A DNA stretch of 64,000 bases from Hungatella sp. (GCA_009712635.1 WASS01000029.1:417276-481275); one strand, 5' to 3'. Shown: positions 33,851-43,154, numbered from the stretch's first letter. Made by a program: numbers and translations. The notes: generated by a model not told the origin, from the sequence alone.

Positions 33851-34735
33851 ATGGCAATTTTTGAAGGCGCAGGAGTAGCGCTTGTAACACCATTTCAGGA
33901 AAACGGATTAGTCAATTATGAGGTACTTGAAAAACTGGTAGAGGAGCAGATTGCAGAAGGAACCGATGCCATTGTTGCATGTGGAACCACTGGCGAAGCA
34001 TCTACCATGACTCATGAGGAGCATCTGGATGTAATCAGATACGTATGTGAGGTAACGAAGAAAAGAATTCCAGTCATAGCCGGAACAGGTTCTAATTGTA
34101 CGGATACAGCTGTTTATCTGTCTGTAGAAGCACAAAAACTGGGAGCGGATGGTCTTCTTCTGGTATCTCCGTACTACAATAAAGCGACGCAGAACGGATT
34201 AAAGGCTCATTTTAAAGCTGTTGCAGATGCTGTGAATATTCCGATTCTTCTATATAATATCCCGGGCAGAACCGGTGTAACCATAAAAGCTGAGACCATT
34301 GCAGATCTCTGCCTTACTGTTCCTAATATTTTAGGCGTGAAAGAGGCCAGCGGTGACTTTTCTGCCATAGCTGATTTAATGAGTCTGACGGATGGGAAAG
34401 CCGATGTTTATTCCGGCAATGATAATCAGATTGTTCCAATGATGTCTCTGGGCGGAAAAGGCGTTATTTCTGTCTTATCCAATGTCGCTCCTGCAAAGAC
34501 ACATGAGATCTGCCAGGCGTATTTTGACGGTGATGTGAAACGCAGTGCAAAACTTCAGCTGGAAGCAATCCCATTAATTAATGCGTTATTCTGTGAAGTC
34601 AATCCCATCCCTGTGAAAGCAGCGTTAAATCTTATGGGAAGACAGGCGGGACCAATGCGTCTTCCGTTAACTGAAATGGAAGAGAAAAATCAGGAAAAAT
34701 TAAAAATTGCCATGAAAGAGTATGGAATTTTATAA
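33851..34735 (+). CDS. dapA: 4-hydroxy-tetrahydrodipicolinate synthase
   Basis: 294 residues. GTTGEAST near residue 45, Tyr135 in LYNIPGRTG and Schiff-base Lys164 in LGVKEASGD. It condenses pyruvate with aspartate semialdehyde, the committed step to lysine, diaminopimelate and the spore's dipicolinate. CAGGAGGATAAGACC precedes the ATG. It lies under lysine-riboswitch control and is followed by dapB after 30 nt. Confidence 0.97.
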   Translation: MAIFEGAGVALVTPFQENGLVNYEVLEKLVEEQIAEGTDAIVACGTTGEASTMTHEEHLDVIRYVCEVTKKRIPVIAGTGSNCTDTAVYLSVEAQKLGADGLLLVSPYYNKATQNGLKAHFKAVADAVNIPILLYNIPGRTGVTIKAETIADLCLTVPNILGVKEASGDFSAIADLMSLTDGKADVYSGNDNQIVPMMSLGGKGVISVLSNVAPAKTHEICQAYFDGDVKRSAKLQLEAIPLINALFCEVNPIPVKAALNLMGRQAGPMRLPLTEMEEKNQEKLKIAMKEYGIL

Positions 34736-34765
34736 GAAGTATATGCTATACATATGGAGGAAATC

Positions 34766-35524
34766 ATGATTAAGATGATAATGCACGGCTGTAACGGGGC
34801 CATGGGACAGGTCATTTCCGGTATTGCAGCGGAAGAGAATAATATAGAAATTGTTGCCGGTATCGATCCCAACATGACGAAAGAAAATCCATATCCGGTA
34901 TTTTCTTCTTTAGAATCCTGTGATGTAGAAGCGGATGTAATCGTTGATTTCACTTCTGCAAGAGCTGTGGAGGGTCTCCTTCATTACAGCATTGAAAAGC
35001 AGATTCCGGTAGTTGTATGTACTACTGGACTTTCTGAGGATCAGGTAAAGCTGGTTGAAGAGGCATCCAGACAGGTAGCGGTGCTTCGGTCTGCCAATAT
35101 GTCTCTGGGTGTTAATCTGTTAATGAAGCTTATAAAGGATGCTGCGCTTGTTCTTGCCGGCGCTGGTTTTGATATTGAGATTTTAGAAAAACATCACAAT
35201 AAGAAACTGGATGCTCCCAGCGGAACTGCCCTTGCCCTTGCAGATTCCATTAATGAGGCGATGGATCAGGAATTCCATTATGTTTATGACAGAAGCCAGG
35301 TAAGAAAAGCAAGAGATAAAAAAGAAATTGGAATTTCTGCAGTCCGCGGCGGCACCATTGTAGGAGAACACGACGTGATTTTTGCCGGAACAGATGAAGT
35401 TGTTACCTTCCAGCATACCGCGTATTCCAAAGCTATTTTTGCAAGAGGAGCTGTTTCTGCTGCCAAATTTTTAGCAGGAAAAAAACCAGGACTCTATACA
35501 ATGAAAGATGTGATAGAAACCTGA
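34766..35524 (+). CDS. dapB: 4-hydroxy-tetrahydrodipicolinate reductase
   Basis: 252 residues. NAD(P)-binding MHGCNGAMGQVI at the N-terminus, the signature EKHHNKKLDAPSGTALALAD in the middle, and RGGTIVGEHDVIF. It reduces the DapA product. ATG at 34766 follows GGAGGAAATC; an ATG at 34754 would overlap that ribosome site. Co-transcribed with dapA. Confidence 0.97.
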   Translation: MIKMIMHGCNGAMGQVISGIAAEENNIEIVAGIDPNMTKENPYPVFSSLESCDVEADVIVDFTSARAVEGLLHYSIEKQIPVVVCTTGLSEDQVKLVEEASRQVAVLRSANMSLGVNLLMKLIKDAALVLAGAGFDIEILEKHHNKKLDAPSGTALALADSINEAMDQEFHYVYDRSQVRKARDKKEIGISAVRGGTIVGEHDVIFAGTDEVVTFQHTAYSKAIFARGAVSAAKFLAGKKPGLYTMKDVIET

Positions 35525-35598
35525 TTTTACAAAATTTTCCACTATAATTCATTTCTCCTTGACACATACTAAGCATAGAACATGAAAGGAGAAGTATT

Positions 35599-35913
35599 AT
35601 GAAGAAGATAAAACCATATGTATTTGCAATACTTGTTATTATGTCAGTTATGTGTCTGACAGCATGCGGTACAACCAAGGGAACTGACGGAACAACAAAA
35701 GCAGGAACAGGAACAACCACAGCAGCACAGACAACTGCAGGTGCTACAAAAGAACCGACTACAACCACAGCTGGTACGACAAAAGCTGATCAGGGCAAGG
35801 AAAGTACAGGCGTTATCAATGGTGCTGTAAAAGACGTGGAAAAAGGCGTTGATAAAATTACCGGTGAAAGTAATGGTCAGCCTACCACAGAAAGTACAAC
35901 AGCAGCAAAATAA
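35599..35913 (+). CDS. small Thr-rich lipoprotein
   Basis: 104 residues. Signal peptide KIKPYVFAILVIMSVMCLTAC with Cys near residue 24. The mature part is a low-complexity Thr/Ala/Gly stretch (GTTKGTDGTTKAGTGTTTAAQ) around a short segment GVINGAVKDVEKGVDKITGES. It would be an extended surface lipoprotein. No enzymatic motif. AAAGGAGAAG precedes the ATG and a terminator follows. TTGACA at 35560-35565 may be part of its promoter but the -10 is not clear. Confidence 0.8.
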   Translation: MKKIKPYVFAILVIMSVMCLTACGTTKGTDGTTKAGTGTTTAAQTTAGATKEPTTTTAGTTKADQGKESTGVINGAVKDVEKGVDKITGESNGQPTTESTTAAK

Positions 35914-35921
35914 TCTTTCAT

Positions 35922-35960
35922 AAAAAGCTTCGGCATAAAATTATGCTTGAAGCTTTTTTT
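35922..35960 (+). terminator. terminator of the lipoprotein gene
   Basis: AAAAAGCTTC/GAAGCTTTTTTT with an inner GCATAA/TTATGC stem. Confidence 0.88.
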
Positions 35961-36070
35961 ACTTTCGTATATAATCTAATCAGACACACATCTTAATTTC
36001 TATAGTTCTGCTTTCCCGTTTCCTTCCATTCCCCTTTATGTTATGCCTTTTAGCAGTCAGGAGCTTGTTT

Positions 36071-36433
36071 ATGAATTATATATTAAAAAATTATCACATT
36101 CTGAGATATAATAAAAGAAAGAAGCCATGGAGAAGTTTAAAATGGGCATTTAACCGCGAGAAAAGTCACAGCAGATTGCGTTATCTTTTATATTGCTGCC
36201 TGTTTATAGAAGCTGCCTTGTTCTTTCCCAGTGAAAGAGACCGAATTTTCAGAGAGCTGGTAAAAATATATACAGTGAAAGACGAAATAATGGAAGAAGC
36301 AATTACTGAGATTTCTTCTTTTGAAGAAACGGAGGGAGAAATGAGAGAACGTGGCGTTCTGCTGGATTTAAAAGAAGGTGAATTAAAATTCTGGCAGAAA
36401 GTGGAGCGGCAGATCCTAGAAGAATCACATTGA
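36071..36433 (+). CDS. hypothetical basic/helical protein
   Basis: 120 residues. A basic first third (NYHILRYNKRKKPWRSLKWAFNREKSHSRLRY), a short hydrophobic patch LLYCCLFIEAALFFP that may be a weak membrane segment, and an acidic helical tail rich in Glu. No family recognised. ATG at 36071 is chosen because CAGGAG lies 7 nt upstream. It stands alone between the lipoprotein terminator and the purC promoter. Its codon use is ordinary for the window. Confidence 0.55.
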   Translation: MNYILKNYHILRYNKRKKPWRSLKWAFNREKSHSRLRYLLYCCLFIEAALFFPSERDRIFRELVKIYTVKDEIMEEAITEISSFEETEGEMRERGVLLDLKEGELKFWQKVERQILEESH

Positions 36434-36481
36434 GAAACAGACATGTATATTGGTCATTAGTATTTATAATAATAAAACCAG

Positions 36482-36510
36482 TTGCAATCCAATTTTCACT
36501 GTATTATAAT
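36482..36510 (+). promoter_or_regulatory. purC: promoter of purC
   Basis: TTGCAA (36482-36487), 17 bp, TATAAT (36505-36510). No purine riboswitch is visible in the leader. Confidence 0.7.
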
Positions 36511-36579
36511 TTCTACTGAAACACCAGAGTTTTATTTGAAAAACTTATAAATTAATTCAGAAAAGGACAGGTGGATACC

Positions 36580-37287
36580 GTGGAGAAAAAAGAAATGCTG
36601 TATGAGGGAAAAGCAAAGAAGGTCTATACTACTGAAGATCCGGACGTGTTAATTGTTTCTTATAAAGATGATGCCACAGCTTTCAATGGACTTAAAAAAG
36701 GTACCATTGTTGGAAAAGGTGCAATCAACAACCGTATGACTAATTTCGTTTTCAAAAAATTAGAAGCCAAAGGTGTTCCGACTCATCTGGTTGAAGAGTT
36801 AAACGACCGTGAAACTGCAGTAAAAAAAGTAGAGATCGTTCCTCTTGAGGTAATCATCAGAAACTATTCAGCAGGTAGTTTTGCAAAAAAGATGGGTATG
36901 GAAGAGGGAATTAAGTTTGCCTGTCCGACACTTGAATTCAGCTATAAAAATGATGACCTGGGAGATCCGTTTATTAACGATTATTACGCTCTGGCTCTTA
37001 ATCTTGCTACACAGGAAGAAATCGATGCCATTACAAAGTATGCGTTTTTAGTAAACGAAGTTCTCATTGAGTATTTTGACACCTTAAACATTGATCTTAT
37101 TGACTTTAAGATCGAGTTTGGCCGTTACCACGGACAGATTATTCTTGCCGACGAGATTTCTCCTGATACTTGCAGACTGTGGGATAAGGACACTCACGAA
37201 AAACTGGATAAGGATCGCTTCCGCAGAGATTTAGGCGGTGTGGAAGACGCATATGAGGAGATATTCCGCCGTCTTGGAATTCAGTAA
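36580..37287 (+). CDS. purC: phosphoribosylaminoimidazole-succinocarboxamide synthase
   Basis: 235 residues. SAICAR synthase signatures: [32 protein letters not shown] and [11 protein letters not shown]. Cytoplasmic step of IMP synthesis joining aspartate to CAIR. GTG at 36580 is preferred because AGGTGG lies 5 nt upstream; a GTG at 36571 is possible. purF follows after 25 nt. Confidence 0.96.
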   Translation: MEKKEMLYEGKAKKVYTTEDPDVLIVSYKDDATAFNGLKKGTIVGKGAINNRMTNFVFKKLEAKGVPTHLVEELNDRETAVKKVEIVPLEVIIRNYSAGSFAKKMGMEEGIKFACPTLEFSYKNDDLGDPFINDYYALALNLATQEEIDAITKYAFLVNEVLIEYFDTLNIDLIDFKIEFGRYHGQIILADEISPDTCRLWDKDTHEKLDKDRFRRDLGGVEDAYEEIFRRLGIQ

Positions 37288-37312
37288 ACAGCACAGAGAG
37301 GGTAGATATTTC

Positions 37313-38755
37313 ATGAGTAACGAAATGAACTTCAATATAGAAGAAGAGTTACATGAGGAGTGCGGCGTCTTGGGCATCTATGATTTTGACGGCGGCGACG
37401 TTGCTTCCACCATTTATTACGGTCTGTTTGCATTACAGCACAGAGGACAGGAGAGCTGCGGAATAGCTGTCAGTGATACCGAAGGTCCGAAAGGAAAAGT
37501 AAGTGCGCATAAGGGGATGGGATTATGTAACGAAGTTTTTACTCCCGAGGTTTTAGAAGGTCTTCATGGTAATATCGGAGTAGGCCATGTTCGTTATTCA
37601 ACGGCAGGCAGCAGTACACGGGAAAATGCCCAGCCTCTTGTTCTTAATTATGTAAAAGGTACTCTTGCCATGGCTCATAACGGAAATCTGGTGAATGCGC
37701 CGGAGCTTCGCAGAGAGCTGGAGTACAGCGGTGCAATTTTTCAGACTACAATCGATTCAGAAGTAATCGCCTATCATGTTGCCAGAGAGCGGGTTAAGAC
37801 CCCTTCCGTAGAGGCGGCAGTTGCCAATGCCATGAAAAAAATCGTGGGAGCTTATTCCCTGGTTGTTATGAGTCCCCGTAAGCTGATCGGAGCCAGGGAT
37901 CCATATGGATTTAAGCCGTTGTGCATTGGGAAACGTGATAATTCTTACATCATTGTATCAGAAAGCTGCGCCCTTGATACGGTAGGTGCGGAATTTGTCC
38001 GTGATGTTCTGCCTGGTGAAATTGTAACTATAACAAAAGACGGAATCGCTTCAGACACAAGCCTCTGCTTTAAAGAAAGATCCAGGGAGGCCAGATGTGT
38101 ATTTGAATATATTTATTTTGCAAGGCCGGACAGCGTATTTGACGGTGTGAGTGTTTATCATTCCAGGCTTTGTGCAGGCCGGGCGCTGGCTGTGGATTCA
38201 CCGGTAGATGCAGATGTTGTCGTGGGAGTTCCGGAATCCGGTAATGCAGCTGCACTTGGATATTCTCTTCAGTCAGGAATTCCTTATGGAACTGCATTTG
38301 TAAAGAATTCCTATGTAGGCCGGACTTTCATTAAGCCAAAGCAGAGCTACCGGGAATCATCGGTTAGAATCAAGTTAAACGTACTTAAGGAAGCAGTTGT
38401 GGGGAAACGGGTAATCATGATTGATGATTCCATAGTCAGGGGAACTACCAGCGCCCTGATTGTAAACATGCTTCGGGAGGCCGGTGCCAAAGAGGTTCAT
38501 GTACGGATCAGTGCGCCGCCCTTTTTACACCCCTGTTATTTTGGAACTGATATTCCTGATGAAGATCAGCTGATCGCTCATAACAGAAGCATTGACGAGA
38601 TACGGGATCTTCTTGGAGCAGATTCCCTGTCTTATTTAAATATAGAACGTCTGAATGAGATGGCAGAAGGACTGCCCATCTGTACGGCATGCTTCAGCGG
38701 AAACTATCCCATTGAACCGCCGAAAGAAGACATACGCGGTGAATACAGCAGATAA
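37313..38755 (+). CDS. purF: amidophosphoribosyltransferase
   Basis: 480 residues. The catalytic N-terminal Cys is in HEECGVLGIYD (about residue 17), preceded by a short propeptide as in the Bacillus-type enzyme. The PRPP site is VIMIDDSIVRGTT. The C-terminal CTACFSGNYP and internal cysteines fit the [4Fe-4S] type. It commits PRPP to purine synthesis. ATG at 37313 with GAGGG 10 nt upstream. Confidence 0.96.
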   Translation: MSNEMNFNIEEELHEECGVLGIYDFDGGDVASTIYYGLFALQHRGQESCGIAVSDTEGPKGKVSAHKGMGLCNEVFTPEVLEGLHGNIGVGHVRYSTAGSSTRENAQPLVLNYVKGTLAMAHNGNLVNAPELRRELEYSGAIFQTTIDSEVIAYHVARERVKTPSVEAAVANAMKKIVGAYSLVVMSPRKLIGARDPYGFKPLCIGKRDNSYIIVSESCALDTVGAEFVRDVLPGEIVTITKDGIASDTSLCFKERSREARCVFEYIYFARPDSVFDGVSVYHSRLCAGRALAVDSPVDADVVVGVPESGNAAALGYSLQSGIPYGTAFVKNSYVGRTFIKPKQSYRESSVRIKLNVLKEAVVGKRVIMIDDSIVRGTTSALIVNMLREAGAKEVHVRISAPPFLHPCYFGTDIPDEDQLIAHNRSIDEIRDLLGADSLSYLNIERLNEMAEGLPICTACFSGNYPIEPPKEDIRGEYSR

Positions 38756-38767
38756 TAGGACTTAAAA

Positions 38768-38818
38768 TCAGGGGCTGCCAGGCCGGTTTGCGCTGCATAA
38801 CCGGAAGGCGGTCCCTGA
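38768..38818 (+). terminator. long inverted-repeat structure between purF and purB
   Basis: Outer arms TCAGGG/CCCTGA with a CCGGTT/AACCGG inner stem. There is no T-run, so it may be an mRNA-stability or attenuation element rather than a plain terminator. Confidence 0.5.
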
Positions 38819-38890
38819 CTGCTCTTCCCATAATTAAGAAACTATGATAAAATAGCTCTACAACGAAACCCAAGGAGGAATGAAAATAAC

Positions 38891-40321
38891 ATGACAGATC
38901 GTTACCAAAGCCCGCTGTCTGAGCGTTATGCCAGCAAGGAGATGCAGTACATTTTTTCTCCTGATAAGAAATTTAAGACCTGGAGAAAACTGTGGATTGC
39001 TCTGGCAGAAGTAGAAAAGGAACTTGGACTTCCCATTACGGAAGAACAGATAGAGGAACTGAAGGCGTTTCAGGATGATGTAAATTACGAGGTAGCCATA
39101 CAGCGGGAAAAAGAAGTCCGCCACGATGTAATGTCTCACGTATATGCATATGGAGTCCAGTGTCCCAAGGCAAAAGGCATTATTCATCTTGGAGCCACCT
39201 CCTGTTATGTGGGTGATAATACAGATATTATTGTTATGACAGAAGCACTTTTACTGGTGCGGAAAAAACTGATTAACGTAATTTCTGAGCTGGCAAAGTT
39301 TGCAGACAGCTATAAGGATTTACCGACCCTTGCGTTTACCCATTTTCAGCCTGCCCAGCCTACGACAGTCGGTAAGAGAGCTACGTTATGGCTCCATGAT
39401 CTTACCATGGATTTGGAGGATCTGGATTATATTCTTGATTCCATACGCCTTCTTGGTTCCAAAGGAACAACCGGAACCCAGGCAAGCTTTTTAGAACTGT
39501 TTGACGGAGACATGGACAGAGTGAGAAAAGTGGATGCCATGATTGCAGAGAAGATGGGATATAAGGGGTGTTACCCGGTATCTGGTCAGACCTACTCCCG
39601 GAAAGTGGACAGCCGTGTGGTCAACGTTCTGGCAGGAATTGCTCAGAGCGCTCATAAGTTCTCCAATGATATCCGCCTTCTCCAGCATTTAAAAGAGGTG
39701 GAAGAGCCATTTGAAAAGAGCCAGATCGGTTCTTCAGCCATGGCTTATAAGAGAAACCCCATGAGAAGTGAAAGAATCGCCTCCCTGTCCAATTACGTTA
39801 TGGCAGATGTGATGAATCCCATGCTTGTTTCTTCCACACAGTGGTTTGAACGGACCCTGGATGACTCTGCTAACAAACGTCTGAGTGTGCCGGAAGGCTT
39901 TCTTGCAATTGATGGAATTCTGGATCTCTATCTGAATGTGGTAGATGGTCTTGTGGTTTATCCAAAGGTCATTGAAAAACATATGATGGCGGAACTTCCT
40001 TTCATGGCGACAGAAAATATCATGATGGATGCGGTAAAAGCAGGCGGAGACAGACAGGAACTCCATGAGCGGATCAGGGAGCTTTCCATGGAAGCTGGTA
40101 AGAATGTGAAAGTAAACGGACTTGATAACAATCTGCTGGAACTCATTGCAGCAGACCCATCTTTTAATCTTTCATTGGAAGAACTGAAAAAAAGCATGGA
40201 TCCTAAAAAATATGTAGGCTGCGCCCCGGCTCAGGTTACCATATACCTTGATGAGGTAATTCGTCCTCTTCTTAAGGACAACCAGGAACTTCTTGGTATG
40301 ACAGCAGAAATCAATGTATAA
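38891..40321 (+). CDS. purB: adenylosuccinate lyase
   Basis: 476 residues. The fumarase/aspartase-superfamily signature IGSSAMAYKRNPMRSERI near residue 280 and the active-site blocks HLGATSCYVGDNTD and TGTQASFLELF are present. It acts twice in purine synthesis (SAICAR and adenylosuccinate cleavage). AAGGAGG lies 12 nt before the ATG. It is followed by a terminator and a LysR gene. Confidence 0.97.
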   Translation: MTDRYQSPLSERYASKEMQYIFSPDKKFKTWRKLWIALAEVEKELGLPITEEQIEELKAFQDDVNYEVAIQREKEVRHDVMSHVYAYGVQCPKAKGIIHLGATSCYVGDNTDIIVMTEALLLVRKKLINVISELAKFADSYKDLPTLAFTHFQPAQPTTVGKRATLWLHDLTMDLEDLDYILDSIRLLGSKGTTGTQASFLELFDGDMDRVRKVDAMIAEKMGYKGCYPVSGQTYSRKVDSRVVNVLAGIAQSAHKFSNDIRLLQHLKEVEEPFEKSQIGSSAMAYKRNPMRSERIASLSNYVMADVMNPMLVSSTQWFERTLDDSANKRLSVPEGFLAIDGILDLYLNVVDGLVVYPKVIEKHMMAELPFMATENIMMDAVKAGGDRQELHERIRELSMEAGKNVKVNGLDNNLLELIAADPSFNLSLEELKKSMDPKKYVGCAPAQVTIYLDEVIRPLLKDNQELLGMTAEINV

Positions 40322-40325
40322 GAAA

Positions 40326-40372
40326 GCTGCGGACAGACTGATCTTTATCAATGAGTCTGTCTGCAGTTTTTT
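40326..40372 (+). terminator. terminator of purB
   Basis: CTGCGGACAGACT/AGTCTGTCTGCAG followed by six T, only 17 bp before the lysR start. Confidence 0.88.
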
Positions 40373-40389
40373 GTGTGTCAGGAGGAACA

Positions 40390-41283
40390 ATGAGCAGTAG
40401 TCTGGAATATTATAAAGTTTTTTATTATGTGGCAACATTAGGCAGCATTACACTGGCTTCAGAAAAACTCTGCATCTCCCAGCCAGCAGTCAGTCAGGCG
40501 GTACGGCAGCTGGAACAGTCACTGGACTGCCAGCTTTTTATGCGGATGTCAAAAGGAGTAAAGCTGACCAGAGAAGGAGAATTTTTATTCGATTATGTAA
40601 AATCCGGTTTAGAGAGCATCTGGCACGGGGAAAATATGTTAAGGCGGGTGCGGGATTTAGAGACCGGTGAGGTGCGCATAGGAGCAAGTGATATGACACT
40701 TCAGTTTTATTTACTCCCTTATCTGGAAAAGTTTCATGAACTTTATCCGGGAATTAAAGTAACGGTTTCCAATGGTCCCACACCGGAAACACTTCGCTTT
40801 TTATATGAAGGGAAAATTGATTTCGGCGTGGTCAGCACTCCCTTTGAGGCAAGGAGCGAGGTAAAAAGTACTCCAGTCAAGGAAGTCCGTAATGTTTTTA
40901 TTGCAGGTGAGAAGTTTAAGCATCTGGAAGGGAAAAAACTGAGTTATGAGATCCTGAAGGAACTTCCCTGTATCTTTTTGGAAAAGAATACCAGCACCCG
41001 GACATTTATGGATCAGTTCTTAAAAGAGCGGGAAGTGGAGGTGGAGCCGGAATTCGAGCTTTCCACCAGCGATATGATCGTTCAGTTTGCCATGCGGAAT
41101 TTAGGGATTGGCTGCGTGATGTCTGGATTTGCCCAAATGGAGCTTGAGAAAGGTAACCTGATAGAACTGCAGTTTGAAGAATCCATGCCTGGACGACAAT
41201 TTGCAATTATCACAGACCGTAAGACTCCCATTTCTCCTGCTGGTAAGAAGATTCTGAAACTGATGATTGATGATATAAGTTAA
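40390..41283 (+). CDS. LysR family transcriptional regulator
   Basis: 297 residues. The winged helix at the N-terminus reads YYKVFYYVATLGSITLASEKLCISQPAVSQAVRQLEQSL. The effector domain begins near residue 90 (GEVRIGASDMTLQFYLLPYLEKFHELYPGIKV), with IDFGVVSTPF. Effector unknown. CAGGAGGAACA precedes ATG 40390. It lies between purB and purA on the same strand, but a terminator precedes it and purA has its own promoter, so a link to purine genes is only positional. Confidence 0.93.
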   Translation: MSSSLEYYKVFYYVATLGSITLASEKLCISQPAVSQAVRQLEQSLDCQLFMRMSKGVKLTREGEFLFDYVKSGLESIWHGENMLRRVRDLETGEVRIGASDMTLQFYLLPYLEKFHELYPGIKVTVSNGPTPETLRFLYEGKIDFGVVSTPFEARSEVKSTPVKEVRNVFIAGEKFKHLEGKKLSYEILKELPCIFLEKNTSTRTFMDQFLKEREVEVEPEFELSTSDMIVQFAMRNLGIGCVMSGFAQMELEKGNLIELQFEESMPGRQFAIITDRKTPISPAGKKILKLMIDDIS

Positions 41284-41311
41284 ACTTATGCCAAATATAA
41301 ATAATATTGAC

Positions 41312-41340
41312 TTTACTTATGTGAATCTTTGCGCTATCAT
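41312..41340 (+). promoter_or_regulatory. purA: promoter of purA
   Basis: TTTACT (41312-41317), 17 bp, TATCAT (41335-41340). Confidence 0.5.
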
Positions 41341-41384
41341 AGGGAAGTAAAAGGTATTTTTTCACTCATAGGAGGATTAATCGA

Positions 41385-42659
41385 ATGGTAAGAGCAATCG
41401 TAGGCGCCAACTGGGGCGATGAAGGAAAAGGTAAAATCACAGATATGCTGGCAAAGGAGTCCGATATCATTATCCGTTATCAGGGCGGAAGCAATGCCGG
41501 GCATACCATTATCAACAATTATGGCAAGTTTGCCCTTCACCTTCTGCCGTCAGGTGTTTTCTACAACCACACAACCAGCATTATCGGCAATGGCGTGGCA
41601 TTAAACATCCCTTATTTAATTAAGGAAGTGAATGATCTTGTGAGCAAAGGAGTTCCAAAGCCGGCTATTCTGGTTTCTGACCGTGCACAGATTCTGATGC
41701 CATATCACATTCTGTTTGATCAGTATGAAGAAGAGCGTCTGGGAAAACGGTCCTTTGGTTCCACAAAATCAGGGATTGCACCATTTTATTCAGATAAATA
41801 CGCTAAAATCGGTTTTCAGGTATGCGAACTTTTTGATGAAGAGTCATTAAAGGAAAAAGTGGAGCGTGTTTGTGAGATGAAGAATGTTTTAATGGAACAT
41901 TTATATCACAAACCAGCCATTAATCCGGAAGAATTATTTAAGACCTTACTTGAGTATCGCGAGATGGTAAAACCGTTTGTTTGTGATGTTTCCAATTATC
42001 TTCATAATGCAATTAAGGAAGGTAAGAATATTTTGCTGGAGGGACAGCTGGGATCTTTAAAGGATACCGATCACGGAATCTATCCAATGGTTACCTCTTC
42101 CTCCACACTGGCAGCATACGGTGCAATTGGAGCAGGTATTCCTCCATATGAAATCAAGAACATTACCACAGTTGTAAAGGCATATTCCAGTGCAGTTGGT
42201 GCCGGCGCATTTGTCAGCGAGATCTTCGGAGACGAGGCAGACGAGTTAAGACGCCGCGGCGGTGATGGCGGTGAATATGGCGCAACGACTGGAAGACCAA
42301 GACGTATGGGCTGGTTTGATGCAGTGGCTTCCAGATATGGCTGCAGAATTCAGGGAGCTACCGAAGCAGCACTTACTGTTTTGGATGTACTCGGTTATCT
42401 GGATGAACTTCCTGTTTGTATCGGATATGAGATTGACGGAAAAGTTACAAAAGATTTCCCAAATACGATTGAGCTTAATAAGGCAAAACCGGTTTATACC
42501 ACACTTCCAGGCTGGAAATGTGAGATCAGAGGAATTAAAAAATATGAGGATCTGCCAGAAAACTGCAGAAACTATATTGAATTTATTGAGAAAGAGCTCG
42601 AAACTCCCGTTACCATGGTTTCCAATGGACCGGGAAGAGATGATATTATTTATCGCTAG
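41385..42659 (+). CDS. purA: adenylosuccinate synthase
   Basis: 424 residues. The GTP-binding and catalytic N-terminus reads GANWGDEGKGKITDML (Asp and His partner in GGSNAGHTI). YSSAVGAGAFVSE, RRRGGDGGEYGATTGRPRRMGW and GPGRDDIIY match the family. It converts IMP and aspartate to adenylosuccinate with GTP. ATG behind CATAGGAGGATTAA. Confidence 0.97.
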   Translation: MVRAIVGANWGDEGKGKITDMLAKESDIIIRYQGGSNAGHTIINNYGKFALHLLPSGVFYNHTTSIIGNGVALNIPYLIKEVNDLVSKGVPKPAILVSDRAQILMPYHILFDQYEEERLGKRSFGSTKSGIAPFYSDKYAKIGFQVCELFDEESLKEKVERVCEMKNVLMEHLYHKPAINPEELFKTLLEYREMVKPFVCDVSNYLHNAIKEGKNILLEGQLGSLKDTDHGIYPMVTSSSTLAAYGAIGAGIPPYEIKNITTVVKAYSSAVGAGAFVSEIFGDEADELRRRGGDGGEYGATTGRPRRMGWFDAVASRYGCRIQGATEAALTVLDVLGYLDELPVCIGYEIDGKVTKDFPNTIELNKAKPVYTTLPGWKCEIRGIKKYEDLPENCRNYIEFIEKELETPVTMVSNGPGRDDIIYR

Positions 42660-42669
42660 GATTTAAAAA

Positions 42670-42716
42670 AATAAGCAGAGCATTAGGATTATTTCCTATT
42701 GTCTCTGCTTATTTTT
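42670..42716 (+). terminator. terminator of purA
   Basis: AATAAGCAGAG/CTCTGCTTATT followed by TTTTG. Confidence 0.88.
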
Positions 42717-42765
42717 GTCTGGTTAAATCTGCACCAGGGTCCGGTTGCAAAGATATAAAGTCTGA

Positions 42766-42794
42766 TTGCAGAACATCAGTTCTTGTGGTAAAAT
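42766..42794 (+). promoter_or_regulatory. promoter of the holin-like toxin gene
   Basis: TTGCAG (42766-42771), 17 bp, TAAAAT (42789-42794). Confidence 0.6.
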
Positions 42795-42865
42795 ATTCAT
42801 AGGGAACAATCATGTTATTACAAGGAGTTGGCCTTCCATTTTACATAAGATGGGAGGTGATGCAG

Positions 42866-42949
42866 ATGAATTTTGACTTTAAAGACCTTATGGCTTTTGG
42901 CATGTTCATTATTGCATTGCTTACCTTTATTTATAATAATCGTAAGTAA
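42866..42949 (+). CDS. 27-residue holin-like type I toxin
   Basis: The peptide MNFDFKDLMAFGMFIIALLTF then IYNNRK has one membrane helix and a basic end, the form of the short Firmicutes holin-like toxins (TxpA/BsrG-like; Hol_Tox family). GGGAGGTGATGCAG gives a very strong ribosome site; an ATG two codons upstream is also possible. An opposing promoter and terminator define an antisense RNA overlapping the 3' end of its mRNA. Such toxins depolarise the membrane when the antisense RNA is lost. Assignment rests on size, sequence style and the antisense arrangement. Confidence 0.72.
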   Translation: MNFDFKDLMAFGMFIIALLTFIYNNRK

Positions 42950-42981
42950 AGTTTTTCTATAAATCCCAGGAATGGGTACAG

Positions 42982-43076
42982 AAAAACCACCCTTGTATAC
43001 TTTGACCGGTATTGGGTGGTATTCTGTCTATTCAATAAAGGCCAACCTCTTGTGTGAGGTGGTTGTTCCTCTTTAT
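42982..43076 (-). ncRNA. candidate antisense antitoxin RNA
   Basis: A minus-strand promoter (43083-43111) predicts a start near 43076. The transcript folds into ACCTC/GAGGT and ends at ACCACCC/GGGTGGT followed by TTTTT (42982-43020). The roughly 95-nt RNA would be antisense to the 3' untranslated part of the toxin mRNA, as RatA is to txpA. Confidence 0.6.
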
Positions 43077-43082
43077 ATTTCT

Positions 43083-43111
43083 ATTATAATCAAATCTCAA
43101 TTTAATTTCAA
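43083..43111 (-). promoter_or_regulatory. promoter of the antisense RNA
   Basis: Minus strand TTGAAA (43106-43111), 17 bp, TATAAT (43083-43088). Confidence 0.7.
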
Positions 43112-43154
43112 GTGCTTTCGGAAAATACCCAATTATACCTATATAAAGCATATA

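Noticed and set aside
42986-43080. Possible T-box element (GGGTGGTA string)
   Set aside because: The specifier and TGGNACC antiterminator pattern are missing and no aminoacyl or amino-acid gene follows; the hairpins fit an antisense RNA terminator better.
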